Source of the DNA: Euborellia annulipes
Taxonomy: Eukaryota > Arthropoda > Insecta > Dermaptera > Anisolabididae
DNA length: 64,000 nt
Direction of reading: 5' to 3'
NCBI GenBank assembly: GCA_023213315.1
Contig: JAKCPI010000289.1
Span: 1-64,000, forward strand
The notes beneath the pieces were generated by a model. That model was not told where the DNA came from. It saw nothing but the letters and a program-made list of their open reading frames with translations, and made no database searches. Position 1 is the first letter of the stretch; every line of letters starts with the position of its first letter. This document shows, in pieces, positions 12,772 through 25,200 of this stretch. A program made the translations under genes and the position numbers.

Positions 12772-12842
12772 CTTTTTGACATGAATTCAATACTTTCTAT
12801 CTCTATATATAAACATATATATAAGGTAAGAGAAAGTAAAAA
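12772..12842 (+). repeat. AGAGAAAGTA element, solitary terminal block
   Basis: Holds 'TTTTTGACATGAATTCAATA' followed by 'ACTTTCTATCTC' and then 'GGTAAGAGAAAGTAAAA', the conserved last ~70 bp of the family, with nothing upstream. Confidence 0.75.
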
Positions 12843-13244
12843 TGAAATGGGAAAAATGTATGTATTATGTATGTATATGTTCTATAGAAATTCACAATTT
12901 TCATTGAATCTATTTGAAATTAAGTACACATATAGTATATGGCCAGGGAGTAACGTAATAATTTGGATCTCTTAAATATTTTGGAAAATTAATTATAATC
13001 AAATTTCTTCAATATGGGAGCACAAAATCAACAAGTTGACTTGGAAATTAGAGAGGCAGGTAGTTGTTCTGTGAAACAGCTTTCTTGCTAGAGTCCTATA
13101 GTCATATAGGCTGGTGGCGGGGCAGTTGAAAAAAGAAGAGAGGACGCATATGACTGACCCTTCCAGTCGGTAACCTCGCGTGAACTCAAGACCCTTCCTT
13201 AACATCTTAACACTTGCATTAAACAAGAAATATTCCAAATTGGC

Positions 13245-13330
13245 AATAAATTTGCCCGCCGAAGGCGAGCAAGAGGGTCCAGGGGGTGCAGCCCCCTGGC
13301 TAGGCGGGCTTTGCGACTAGTTCTATTATA
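13245..13330. repeat. GC-rich repeat with CCAGGGGG/CCCCCTGG hairpin
   Basis: GC-rich island in AT-rich DNA containing GGGTCCAGGGGGTGCAGCCC and CCCTGGCTAGGCGGGC. A related inverted copy lies at 26488-26590 in a RABGAP1 intron, which indicates a dispersed repeat rather than a gene. Confidence 0.6.
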
Positions 13331-13853
13331 AAAATAAAAATTATTGAAAATTTCTCTTTGAGAGGCCCCGTGAGCCCTCAGGGCTCAACAAAAACCCAAA
13401 GATTTATATAAAATAAAAATTATTGAATATTTGTCTTTGAGAGGCCCCGGAGCCCTCCAGGTTGAGGGATATACGGTATTTTTAAAATATTTTTGTGTAG
13501 GACGGAGATATTTAAAAATCAGTTCGCCCCCCCCCCCCTAGAAAAATTCAATATATACACCTCTGGTACAAAATGTATATTGGCGCCGTCTTCTAGTGAC
13601 GCCCCAGGTTTATTCCCTGCCCCAGGCCCCAAACTGTCTTGGTACGCCTCTGTTTAACGATGACAATAACCTCACTGGGATGGATTGATATGAAAAAATC
13701 TGGTGTGACTGGCGCACAGCACACAAGTTTCTCTTACCTTCGGTAATCGAAAGTTTTGTACTGTGCTTGTCACACCAGATTTTTTGTGTCGACATGTATT
13801 TAGTTTCCGACAGTAGGGTACATTCGATTTTCAAGATGTACAATTTATAAGTA

Positions 13854-14118
13854 AGCCCTCGGGGCTTGGTGTAGAGGTTAGCGTGCTAACCTCGTATACC
13901 AAACGTCGCGGGTTCGGACCCCAGGCAGTCCGATGATTTATTTAAGCCATATGGATACCAAATGGCTTAAATAAGAATGCCTGGACCCCAATATATATAT
14001 TAATTACAATGGTTATCGTCTAAAGTCTTAAATGGCCTGAGTTGCCGAAAAGACAGTGTGAATGTGTGTGTGAGTGTGAGTGTGAATGAGAAAAAAGTAT
14101 GAATGTTTAAAAAAAAAA
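13854..14118 (+). repeat. tRNA-derived SINE with target-site duplication
   Basis: Full-length head (CTCGGGGCTTGGTGTAGAGG; B box GGGTTCGGACCCCAGG), body and A tail. The flanks both read AATTTATAAGTA, a ~12-bp target duplication, consistent with LINE-driven retroposition. The host sequence is the AGAGAAAGTA element. Confidence 0.9.
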
Positions 14119-14149
14119 ATTTATAAGTATGGCAAAATATTTATATTTT

Positions 14150-14386
14150 AATGTTGGGTAGCGAGGATGCAGCCAAAGAGGTTTTGGACCAAAGAAAAAC
14201 AACAATTCCAATTGAGACGTTTCGGCGAAAGTTTTATTTTGCCATCTTCAGTCCTTCAGGATGGCAAAATAAAACTTTCGCCGAAACGTCTCAATTGGAA
14301 TTGTTGTTTTTCTTTGGTCCAAAACCTCTTTGGCTGCATCCTCGCTACCCAACATTGCAATATCTACAGCCACTAACTCAACCACC
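14150..14386. mobile_element. Penelope-like palindromic insertion with 13-bp TSD
   Basis: About 100-bp near-perfect inverted arms (14151-14356) meet at about 14250. Both flanks read ATATTTATATTTT (14137-14149 and 14387-14399). The minus strand carries a hammerhead-type core at 14216-14251. Variable-length target duplications and inverted terminal modules with hammerheads are known from Penelope-like elements; the assignment here rests on that similarity. No reverse transcriptase is present. Confidence 0.72.
14216..14251 (-). ncRNA. Hammerhead-ribozyme-like core (Penelope type), copy 1
   Basis: The minus strand reads CTGAAGA, then TGGC...GCC (stem II), then GAAAC-GTC, with a 2-bp AC/GU stem III. 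Stem I is GA/TC. These are the conserved hammerhead core bases. The very short stem III suggests activity, if any, as a dimer or through the palindrome. Confidence 0.6.
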
Positions 14387-14849
14387 ATATTTATATTTTG
14401 TTACCATGGCAACCATTTCTCCTATCTTTCCTATGAAGTACAAGAGTAAAATGTGCTTCAAACAATTTTGAGAGCAAAATGAGAATATACATTTAAAAGA
14501 GCATCTAAAAAATAATTGATTTTTAAATTTTAATCAAAATTGTTAGAGCGAATTTTGAAAAAATCGAAATAAAGTGAAGTACATCAGTAAAGTACTAGTA
14601 CTTTTTGGCTGATTTTGATTACAAGCTTATTTTTCCGGTCCCGGGGGCTGTTTAAATTAAATATAACATTTCAACCTCGTAGCTCAATTCCTTCATGCTT
14701 AAAATTGAACCCACACACAGACAGACCATGTCGCGAAAACCAGTTTTTGGATTCAGGGGACCTCAAAACGTGAAGATCCATCAAAATCTCGACATCGAAT
14801 TTTTGACATGAATCCAATACTTTCTCTCTATATATATTAACATATATAT

Positions 14850-15058
14850 TATTAATAAGATTATTATTTATAATAAACTTTTTGAATATGAAATTATTTA
14901 CTAGGAACCGACCGAATATTCGGTTTCGGTTACGGTTTCCCTTTGGCAAAATCTTTGGGTTGGCGCCGGGGTTTGGGTTTGGCAAAGGGGGGGCACCTTT
15001 CGGCCCGCCGAAACAGAGTGTGAAAAAAAGGGGGAAAAAAAAAAAAAAAAAAATTGAA

Positions 15059-15102
<44 letters not shown>

Positions 15103-16271
15103 ATTATTTACCTTAAAATATGAGAGCATTTATTGAAGGCGATTAAGTCTTCATTTCATGGCCTGTATATTGCACTTTTAAAACAATTATATTTTTATTA
15201 TAAAATGGACACGAATATTTAATTATATTAATGACATTCCGTCAGTTTGTCAAAAAAAGAAAAACTATTTAGTAAAAGTAAAAACAGAATGGATAATTGT
15301 AGGCATTAACAATCGAATGGAATACTGTGACCAAATTAACAAATTGAAAAGCACTAAGTATAATATAGAAATATATATATAAATTTAAAATAAATATAAA
15401 TTCTTTATTTAAAATATTTTAGTTTTAATTAAGTTATTATAAAATTTATTTAATAAATTAAAATATATATATGTATAATATTTCCGTGTAGTGGTAATTA
15501 AAATACCCGCTATATTTGAATATTTAATGTCAAGGTGATTTAATGATTGAGAAGAAACAAATAAAAATAATAAAAAGTTAATAAATTTGATTTGATCAAA
15601 TATATAAATTATTATTTTTATAATATATCTACTTTATAATAAACTTGTATTTATTGTGTAACAATACTTTTGAAATTAAATCTTAATATATTTATTTTTA
15701 TTAAAAGGAGGATTAAGATTTATGATAAGCAAATTTATTCATTATTTCATTAGTTAATGAAGTGTACTTATTAATTAATTTAGAATGTTAACCTGAGAAA
15801 ATTAAAGACGGCAATTTTTTGTACTATTGTGAAATTATGTAAATTTAAAATGTGACAAAAATGTGACGTCTTGATATTCATGTCTATGAAGTGCCGACTT
15901 TAAGTTTATATTTTTCAATACAATTTATTTTAATTTGCAAATGAACATTATTAATCAAAGCATATTTTTGTTTTTTACTTTTAATATTTTACTATTTATT
16001 ATTTAACCATTATTATATTATTTAAAAGACAACAAATGTAGAATACTTTGGAATAAGCAATTGGGTAAGTTCTCTAACCTCTTTAAATGTCAAAGATAGC
16101 TTATAATAATATTGTTCCAATTAAAAAACATGAAAGTTAAATAGAACAAAGACATGCGTTAATTTAATTGATGATTTAATTTAATACAATTAGGTGTCAT
16201 TTTAACTTTTTTTATTTAATTTTCATTAATTCTTGAATTTAATCAAGAAAAACTAATTATTAATATTTCAG
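14850..16271. other. AT-rich region upstream of RABGAP1 coding start
   Basis: Holds a GC-richer stretch of TTCGGTTTCGG-like and TTTGGCAAA-like simple sequence (14905-15020) and a ~38-nt A run (15062-15099), then ordinary AT-rich DNA. A 5' UTR exon of the RABGAP1 gene must lie somewhere upstream of the acceptor at 16270-16271 but could not be pinpointed. Confidence 0.4.
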
Positions 16272-19200
16272 GTAGGGATGGAGGATAGTGCCAGTGTTAA
16301 ATCAAACGATTCTATCGCCACAAGTGATGAATACGAATTTGTAAATCCGACTACTGTTGGCCAAGCAAAATCGAATCAAGTGAAAACAAACGGTAATCTA
16401 TTATCAAAATATTCTTTACTTGTATATTTGTGTATTGTTTACCTAATCAAATATTTTATTAGTATTTAAAAATGTTCGTAATCAAATAATTAGATATTAA
16501 GTAAATAAATATAGAAATTTAACATTAAAGTTTTTTATAAACTTGCTTTAAGTAAAAAATGTCTCTATCGTTGATATAAAATTATATAAAGTAAATAAAT
16601 ATTTAAAAAAATGTTCAGTAGTGGTGGAGTAAGGACGATAAATGCTCGCCCAAAGTAATTATTTACTATTTTTAAGAGTAAATACGTTTTGTATTTAGGG
16701 GAGAGGAGGCCCCACTTGGGCTTCGAATTGTTACTATTTTATATTGTTGTTCAATTATAACAATTAGGCTCTATAAAGCCTTTTATTTATTTATTAAATT
16801 TCTGAATAATACAAAAAATCCCCCCCCCCCCCGTGGCCGAGACGGCTAAAGTTGTTGACAAATGTCAATAATGATAGTCTGGTAGTTTATTCCCTGTCTG
16901 GTAGTCAAGGGACGCGTGTTCGGATCCCAGGAAGTCCGATGAATTTATTTAAATCATTTAGATACCAAATGGTATAAATAAATATGCCTGGACCCCCACA
17001 TACATGTATTTAAATAATGAGTATCGTATAATTTCTAAATGGCATGTGAAACCGAAAGACAAAATAAAATAAAAAAAAAAAAATACATTTTGAAAAAAAT
17101 AACTAATATCTTACATTACTTGTCTATGAGAATTGTAGTAGGTGCCTGGGCTTAATTTATTGTTGAATAGGCCCGAAACATCAGCACTGACCAAGATTAA
17201 AAGACAAGAACATGCATTTAATGGTATATGCAAATTTTTATTATATTTTGTATGACCTACATATATCTATCTTACATTACTTTTATTTTTTAAATAACAT
17301 TCCACTTGAGTCCCGAAAAGTGGTAAAAATTTTAATGTTTTCTTTAGAAATATTTATAAATAAGAAATTATGTATAATATTTAAGATATTATATACATCG
17401 CGTAGGTAAGGTAGAAATATTCTAACATTGAAATCCCATGACAAACTTATTTATTTTGAGTGGAAGAGGAGAGCTTTGAATATCTCATTGTTATAATCAG
17501 GGCGAGGGACAATTTTTCCAAAAATTAGAAAAGTATTTTAACATCAAATTGGCAGTAAAATATGGAATAAATAAAATATAAAAAATTGAAAACTCCAGAT
17601 ATATAACAAAAATCTATTTTTGTTTATTGCATCCATACTAATTTAAGTCTTATTTTATAGTAAACGGCGGTCCTCCTCCGCTGCTCAACATCGCCAATAA
17701 CGGCGATCTGGAGGCGCTTCGAGAAACTCTACAGGAAGTTTTGAGCGAGGAGAGAATGGAAACGATGCATCCTCCAACAAATAATGTAGAATCCACAAAC
17801 AATTCTAATTCAAATACACTTTCCCCAAATCCACCTACTATTATTAAACGCGTTGGGCAGAGTCTCTTTTATGAAATTGATCCTATTACTACTGATGTAC
17901 CCGATGTAGGAAATGATGATGGAATTGAAATTGGTAAATATACATTTATTTATTTTTTTTTAATTAAGGTGCAATTAAAGCTATTTAAAATATCTACAAC
18001 TTATAGAAGCCCCCTCGAAATTTTTTTTACTTTAATACCATTAAATAAAAGATATTTAAAAAAAAATTCCGTCTATATCTTATAGATAATAATGAAATTA
18101 GTAATTCAAAATATCTAAAATGAAATTCTTTTGTTGGAATGAAAACAATTGACTTTATTTGATTGTTTATAAGATTACACATAGCTACTCTTCAAATTAA
18201 CAATTTTACTTCTTATATATATATGTTATTTTTAATATAAAATATATTTTTTATTTAAATCAAGACCTTCATATAAAATAGATATAGATTCCCAAGAAAA
18301 TTGAAAGAGAGTTAAATGGTTTCAGTACCGGATGTGCAACAAGACTGTACTGTCTTCAGTGGAGTTTCTTACCTTGGAGCTGCAGCCATTAATGCTCCAA
18401 AGTCTGAATTAGAAATTCAACGCAATATGGCTATTTTGAATTCAGCTCAAAAACCTGATCAGACTATTAGAGCCTCTGTTTCCATTCCAAGTTGTTCAGA
18501 AGGTGTTGTTACGTAAGTTTATTTTTCCTTTAAATTATAACCCTTTTTTCATTTTTGAATCATTAAATGACGGTAAAAATGAAAAAAAAAAAAAAAACAT
18601 AAAATTGATTAAAACTTTGATTTTGACCTCGAATAACGTTTGAACCAGTCAAGTTATCAAAAAATCATAAGAGGACAACTCTCACATTGTTTTATCTGCA
18701 GAAATTGTGCCAAGCCGAGGGTCTTTGCCCCATGAACCTCCTTGCTCATTTTTGGCTGGCAGGTTTATTACCAATTTAATTTTATTATAAATACAGTTTT
18801 CTTCTTCTTTATACCCCTAATCTTTATCTCTCGAATACCTCTTGTTGCATTGAGGAGGCTCGTGGCTAATCGGATAAGCTGCGGATTACGAATCTTGAGT
18901 TGGTGGTGGGTCAGAATCGCATACCTACAATAAATCAATAAACTGTCAAAAGGAAAACATATCAAAAAAATTTGTTTATAATTTCCCAATTTTACAAAAC
19001 ATTTAAGAGATTCAAATTATTAGTATGTTACTAGCCGTTTAAAATACTAATTGAAAATTGTGAATTCTTATAGAACATATACTATATATTTTTTAGAATG
19101 ATACATTTTTCTATTTCATTTATATATATATGTATAATTTATAAGATAGACAGATATAAGTTAGATACAGTGGAGTCCGTCTATCTTAGAGCTTGTTTCC

Positions 19201-22200
19201 TGATATTTTTTTTTTTTTTTTTAAACATTCACACTTTTTTCTCATTCACACTCACACAGTCTTTTCGGCAACTCAGGCCATTTAAGACTTTAGACGATAA
19301 CCGTTGTAATTAATATATATATTGGGGGTTCAGGCATTTCTATTTAAGCCATCTGCCCTGATATTAAATTGTTTCCTTTTTTGTATTGGCCCTTTCATAT
19401 ATATATATATTTAATGAATGGATGAATAAGGTCCAAAGACCTTCAATGACTAGTATCACTTGCAACCCGGAAGAAAGAAAGATTAAGGAAAAATAAATAT
19501 GAATAGGGGGGGGAGAGACTCATCAGGGAGAAATTGTCTCAGAAGTTGAAAAGATAAAGATTTTATAATAAAATACTATGGTTTAATTTTTTCAGGCTCT
19601 ATGATGCTACAAGTGGACATGAGATGGCGAAATATGAGGTTCAAAGGATACTTTTTTATGCCCGAGGAGGTGCAGCAACCCCTGAAGCTGCCTGTTTTGC
19701 TTTTACTTGGAGCCATGGAGAAACCCAAGAATCAGCTATCTTTCAATGCCATGTTTTTAGATGCCACATACCGGAAGCTGTGAGTAATAGTTAATAATAA
19801 AAAAAAAAAGAAATGAATCATTTTATAAACTAAATTAATACTATAATAGATAAAAAAATTATATAAGACCAAGACTTGCAAATTGAAATCAACTTTTATC
19901 ATTTAAAAAGATCTTTTTAAAAATTAAATTAATTTGTATTTTCTCTCTTATTTTATACATAATTCACTCTAAATTTGCCCTACTTTTTAAAAATGTTGAA
20001 ATTACTTATCCCTTTTCCTGCTGCTAAATGGATATTTAATTTTCTCAACAAAAGCAATACGCTAATTATCAGCAAATTTTTTAATGGATTCGCTGAATAA
20101 GAATATTTTAGAATCAGCTTGTTTATTCTTCAAATCCATTATAAACTCTAGAAAAGTAAATTTAAGGGATATTAAAAATTAAAAAGCTTTTTTTATATTA
20201 AATTTAATTTCAAAAATTCATTTTTACTTTTTCTTATCTATAAATGTATATATGTATATAGAGAGAGAAAGTATTGGATTCTTGTCAAAAACGTCAACGT
20301 CGACGATAGAAATCCTAGGGTACATATTTTGAGATCTCCCGAGTCCAAAAAAGTGGGTCCCGCAAAATGGTCTGTGTATGTCTGTGTTCAATTTAAAGCC
20401 TGAAGGAATTGAACTACGACGTAAAAATTTTTATTCACCCCTGAGGGGTGAAAATAAGCTTTTGAACAAAATCTGCCAAAGTACAAGTACTTTACGAATG
20501 TACTTTTTCAGTTTTAGCCATTTAGACTTTAAACCAGTGATTCCCAAATTAAGGGGCTATCGCCCCCACGTGGGCGATTTGAGTTATCAGGGGGCAATAA
20601 ATAGGAGGGGGGAGCGATGAATATTCAAGGGGAAAAATTAAAATAGTACTGTATATGGGTCATTCCATGCCAAATCGACAAATTTTTTTCCTGACCCCCG
20701 CGGATTTCGCTGAAAATTTCCTATCTTTTTTCTACTCCTTAAAAGACATTTTAAAGAATTTTTTTAAATTTTTTTTCAGAAAAAAATACAAAAATTATTT
20801 CAGAAGCCCGGATATATGAAATATTTCAGTTTTTTTGAAAAAACCCTAATTTTAAATGGACCATTTTTTTTTTAAGTTTTTTTAACTCAAAAAAAACTTC
20901 AACTAATTCTACAATAATCCCCCCTAATTTCAAGATGTGCCGACGATTGCTTCTATTTTTTTTTTTTTGTTATAAAAATTTTTTTTTTTTTTGAAATTTG
21001 GTTTATTTTTTACGTAACTTTTTTAAGAAATTTTTTCAGCCTTCTCGTGAAACTTTAGAAGTTGTAAAATGATATTTTATTTGAAAATTTTAAGTCATCA
21101 TACCTAAAAATTGTTTTTTTTTTTTCAGTAAAGTCGAGACTGAAAAAAAAACAATTTTTAGTATGATGACTTAAAATTTTCGAATAAAATATCATTTTAC
21201 AACTTCTAATTGTTTTTTTTTTTTCAGTAAAGTCGAGACTGAAAAAAAAAAACAATTTTTAGTATGATGATGTACTTTTTGTTTATGTTTATCATTTACA
21301 AGCATTACAATGAAAGTAAAAATATAAATAGTTATACATAGAACAAAATTGTCATTAATTTTGCTTCATCGCAAAAAATTTTAAATAATAAACATAAATT
21401 CTTCTATTCATAATTTTGAATAACTTTTGTTTAAACATATTTTATCTTTTCTCATTAGTTAAATGATTTGGATCCGTTTACTATATATACAGTAGTAGAG
21501 AGAGTTTGAATCCTAAATTTAAATACACAAGGTTTCTTTGTTTATCATGATCAAGCTTAATTTGTTCAAATTAAAAACAGATTTTTTCTTGGCCTATAAA
21601 TCATCTTACTCCAATATTTACTTAGTATCTAAGAGCGATTAGAAGTACAGTTTTGTGTTCTTGATATTAATAATTTAATAATTATAATTTTTGTTTTCTA
21701 AAAAAAAAAATTGATATTTTGTGTTTATTAAAATTTTTACTTTCATAAACAGAGTTCTATAAATTAAATACCTATCTGATTCTGTAAGTACGAAAGAATT
21801 TTATAAAATATGGTTGCAAGTTGGCCCTTAGATTTATTAATTTTTAACACTCTCAGACATCCTCTATAGTTATAGATGTTTTCAATATTTTAATTATGAA
21901 TTTCACTTTCAACTGTGTTTTTATTTTTCTCTTATTGAAGGTCGGACAAGTGTCTGCTTGTTTTGCTAAAGCCTTTCAACGAGTTCCATCACGATCATTA
22001 ACATCATCTATCGCTAGTGCAACTGATTTAGGACTATCCCCTGCAGTTCCGAACAATTCTTTATCGGGAACCATGTCTTCTTCTTTAATCACGACAGCGC
22101 CTGATCCTCCTGGAACTACCAGGACATTTGTTTTTGAAGTTACATTGGAAATCAAAGAAGAAGATGGCAGGGTAAACTTTTTTTTTTACTTATTAAAAAT

Positions 22201-25200
22201 TAGAACGTCCATGATTGATTAATTAAATAAAAGTATATTATTTAATTCCTTGGCTGCTCTGTCTCCTATATCCAATTTACTTTTAATTAAAGGCCTATAT
22301 CTTATTTTTTTAGGGTGGTTTTAATGCAGTTCCAAAGGACCGCTCATGTTTTAAACTTCGATGTAATCTTGAAAAACAACTCTGCTTGACAGTGCAACAG
22401 GTTTCAGACAACGAACGTGAACTTATTGTAGAACGATGCTTCGGAGTATTAGTTTCTCCAGGACGTCACGTTCGTCATGGCGATATGCGACTTCTTGAAA
22501 TGGTGAGATAAATTTAGATTCATTAAACCCTTGATATACCTGTGCAGAGATGAAAAAAATTGTCCAGCCCGATAGTATGCATCATCATCCCAAATAAGGG
22601 CAATAGTAAGACAAATTATAATTTAAATGAAATTTTTAAAGATTTATATTTTTTGGTATGATTTATCACCCAAAATTTACATGTGGCAAAAAATAAAAAT
22701 TCAAAATAAATAAAAGTAGGAAAAATAGGGTTTTTTTAAAACAGAGTATTTTCCGGGGTGTTTTAGATTAATAAATGTTACGGTATGGAACAGCCTTTTA
22801 AGGGGCTAAAAAATTCCTGAATATCCAACGGAATTTACCAATGGAAAACATTTTTATTTTTTTCTATCCTTATGTAAAATCCAAGACAATTAATTACAAT
22901 AATAAAATTATTACTTGATTTTTACATCTTGAATTCTAATGTTCTTTCGGAAACTAAATATGTCAACACAAAAAATCTGGTGTGATAAGCACTGAACACA
23001 AATCTTCAAATACCGAAGCTAAGATAAAGTTGTGTGCTCTGCGACCAGTCACAAAATCTTTTTATTTTAGTCATTTTTATATTTTTGTTAAAACTATTTT
23101 TTATTTCCTGATTTTTTCATTTCCGGAAAGTCTGGAAAGTGGAATATTATTATTTTCTTAAATTTTATTTGAAATTTTTTTAATTTCCTAAGAGGCAGGT
23201 TAACTTGCCCCTTTTTACTTTCACTTACCTATACATGAAATATTAATATTTAGCGAGAAAGTATTGAGATCATGTCAAAAATTCGATGTCGAAATATTGA
23301 TGGAAATACACGTTTTGAGGTCCCCTAAGTCCAAAAAAGTGAGTCCCGTAAATTGGTCTGTTTATATTTATGTGGACATTTTTAAGCATGAGGAAAATAT
23401 TCATATATCCGAAAAAATTAAACTTAATTTTGGCTGTCAACTCCCTTGGTCCTGTATCAACTATATCTATAGCCACCTCAATCTTATATCTTAATTTTAT
23501 ATTTTTATAGGGTCAAGGAGACGATAACTCCGGCGAAGGGAAATTAGTTGTGATAAGTGGGCATTGGGATCCAGGAGATCCAGCTCTTGAAGCTCTTAAT
23601 ATTGAAACACCTCGTGATACCCGGGCATATATTACTGTAGCCGTGGATCTTGTTGTTCGAGGAATTCAAGAACCTGTGAGATTTGTTCTTGAAGCACCTG
23701 TCAAGCTCTATCCAAGCAACGAACGTTTCTGGTACATCACTCGAAGACCTCTTGTTCAGCTCTATGAACTCAATCTTAAACAGGTGATTATTATATAATA
23801 TTAATTAGAAAATGTGTATCCTTCAATTAAACGATGATCAGATTGTGAATTATAGGCTGAACGCACACCGATTGAGCAAAAACGCTCTTCGACAAAACGT
23901 TTTTGATATAATCGTTTTGAGGCAAAACACAATTGGGCATGATTCGACCTCATTGAACAAAATGTTTTGTCATCGAGCGTTTTGCTCAATCAGTGTGCGT
24001 TGGCATTAGGCTAAACGTTTTGCACTTGAACAAAATGTTTTGTCCAAAAGCGTTTTTGCCTAATCAGTGTGCGTTGACATTTAGCGTTTTGTTCAATCGG
24101 TGTGTTTTGCATTGAGCAAAACATTTTACTCTTGGACAAAACGTTTTGTCGAAGAGTATATTTGCCTAATCGTTGTGCGCGTTGGCATTGAGCAAAATGT
24201 TTTGCTCTTGGACGAGGACGTCTTATTATCAGGGTACAGCCCTGAATAGAGTAGTACAACTCCAAATGTTACAGAAAAAGAATATTTAAAAATATTTTTA
24301 TTAAAATAAAAGGGTATGTTTGGCCCTTTATTTTAAATTAAAAAGAGACGAAAGAGAAATTATCAATTCATATAATTGGAGGTTTACTTCTTTTAAATTC
24401 GTATGATGGAGTTCTTTATTTTAATCTTAATTTTAACGAATTAGTTATTCTCAGAGCCGGAACTAGGAGCTGTGTTAGGAGGGGTAAAATTTAATTTGTT
24501 TTGCCACCCCCTCCTTACTAATATTATAATATGCCACCCCTCCCTTCCCTCGCGCCGTCACTGTAACTAAGTTTGGCCCTTTATTTTAAATTAAAAAGAG
24601 ACGAAAGAGAAATTATCAATTCATATAATTGGAGGTTTACTTCTTTTAAATTCGTATGATGGAGTTCTTTATTTTAATCTTAATTTTAACGAATTAGTTA
24701 TTCTCAGGGCCGGAACTAGGAGCTGTGTTAGGAGGGGCAAAATTTAATTTGTTTTGCCACCCCCTCCTTACTAATATTATAATATGCCACCCCTCCCTTC
24801 CCTCGCGCCGTCACTGTAACTAAGCCAAATTGATTTTAAAATTTTAATCTTTTTTTTAAATTTGAGTCTAAAATTTCCTCGCCTCTAAAAGTTTGCCGCC
24901 CTAGGCCCTGGCATCACGGGGAAGTGTTTTTCTATAATATGGACAGCTTATCATCACTTTTCTTATTTTGCAGTCCCAGGGACACATGCCCCCACTTCCC
25001 CCCTAGATCCGTTATTCTTATAATGATAATCTTATCTTTATATTTATATTGTTTTTTATTTTATAGACTGGCAGTACTGAATTACTTGAACCACAATACG
25101 AAGTTTTAAGCATCGAAGCCAGAAATCCTGATTTAGATCGAACAAGACTTAATTTGGCTAGTTTAAATTTTGCCAGTCTTATTCGATCTCCAAGTCCACC

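Larger units (their letters stand above)
13690..14850 (+). mobile_element. AGAGAAAGTA element broken by two nested insertions
   Basis: Hairpin at 13695-13785 and body resuming after a SINE (13854-14118) and a Penelope-like palindrome (14150-14386). The family terminal region runs to about 14850. Both insertions are bounded by duplicated target sequence, which gives a clear order: element first, then the SINE and the Penelope piece. Confidence 0.8.

Noticed and set aside
13854..13945. Genuine tRNA gene
   Set aside because: B box is good but the arms do not pair as a tRNA, and the sequence continues into a repeated body with A tail and target duplications, so it is a SINE.
14671..15136. Open frames on both strands rich in Phe or Lys
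   Set aside because: They arise from the A/T runs at 15046-15099 and the repeat ends; there are no domains and no splice context.
23801..24265. Overlapping open frames on both strands
   Set aside because: Produced by the alternating AAAACGTTTT repeat array; codons mirror the repeat and no protein family fits.
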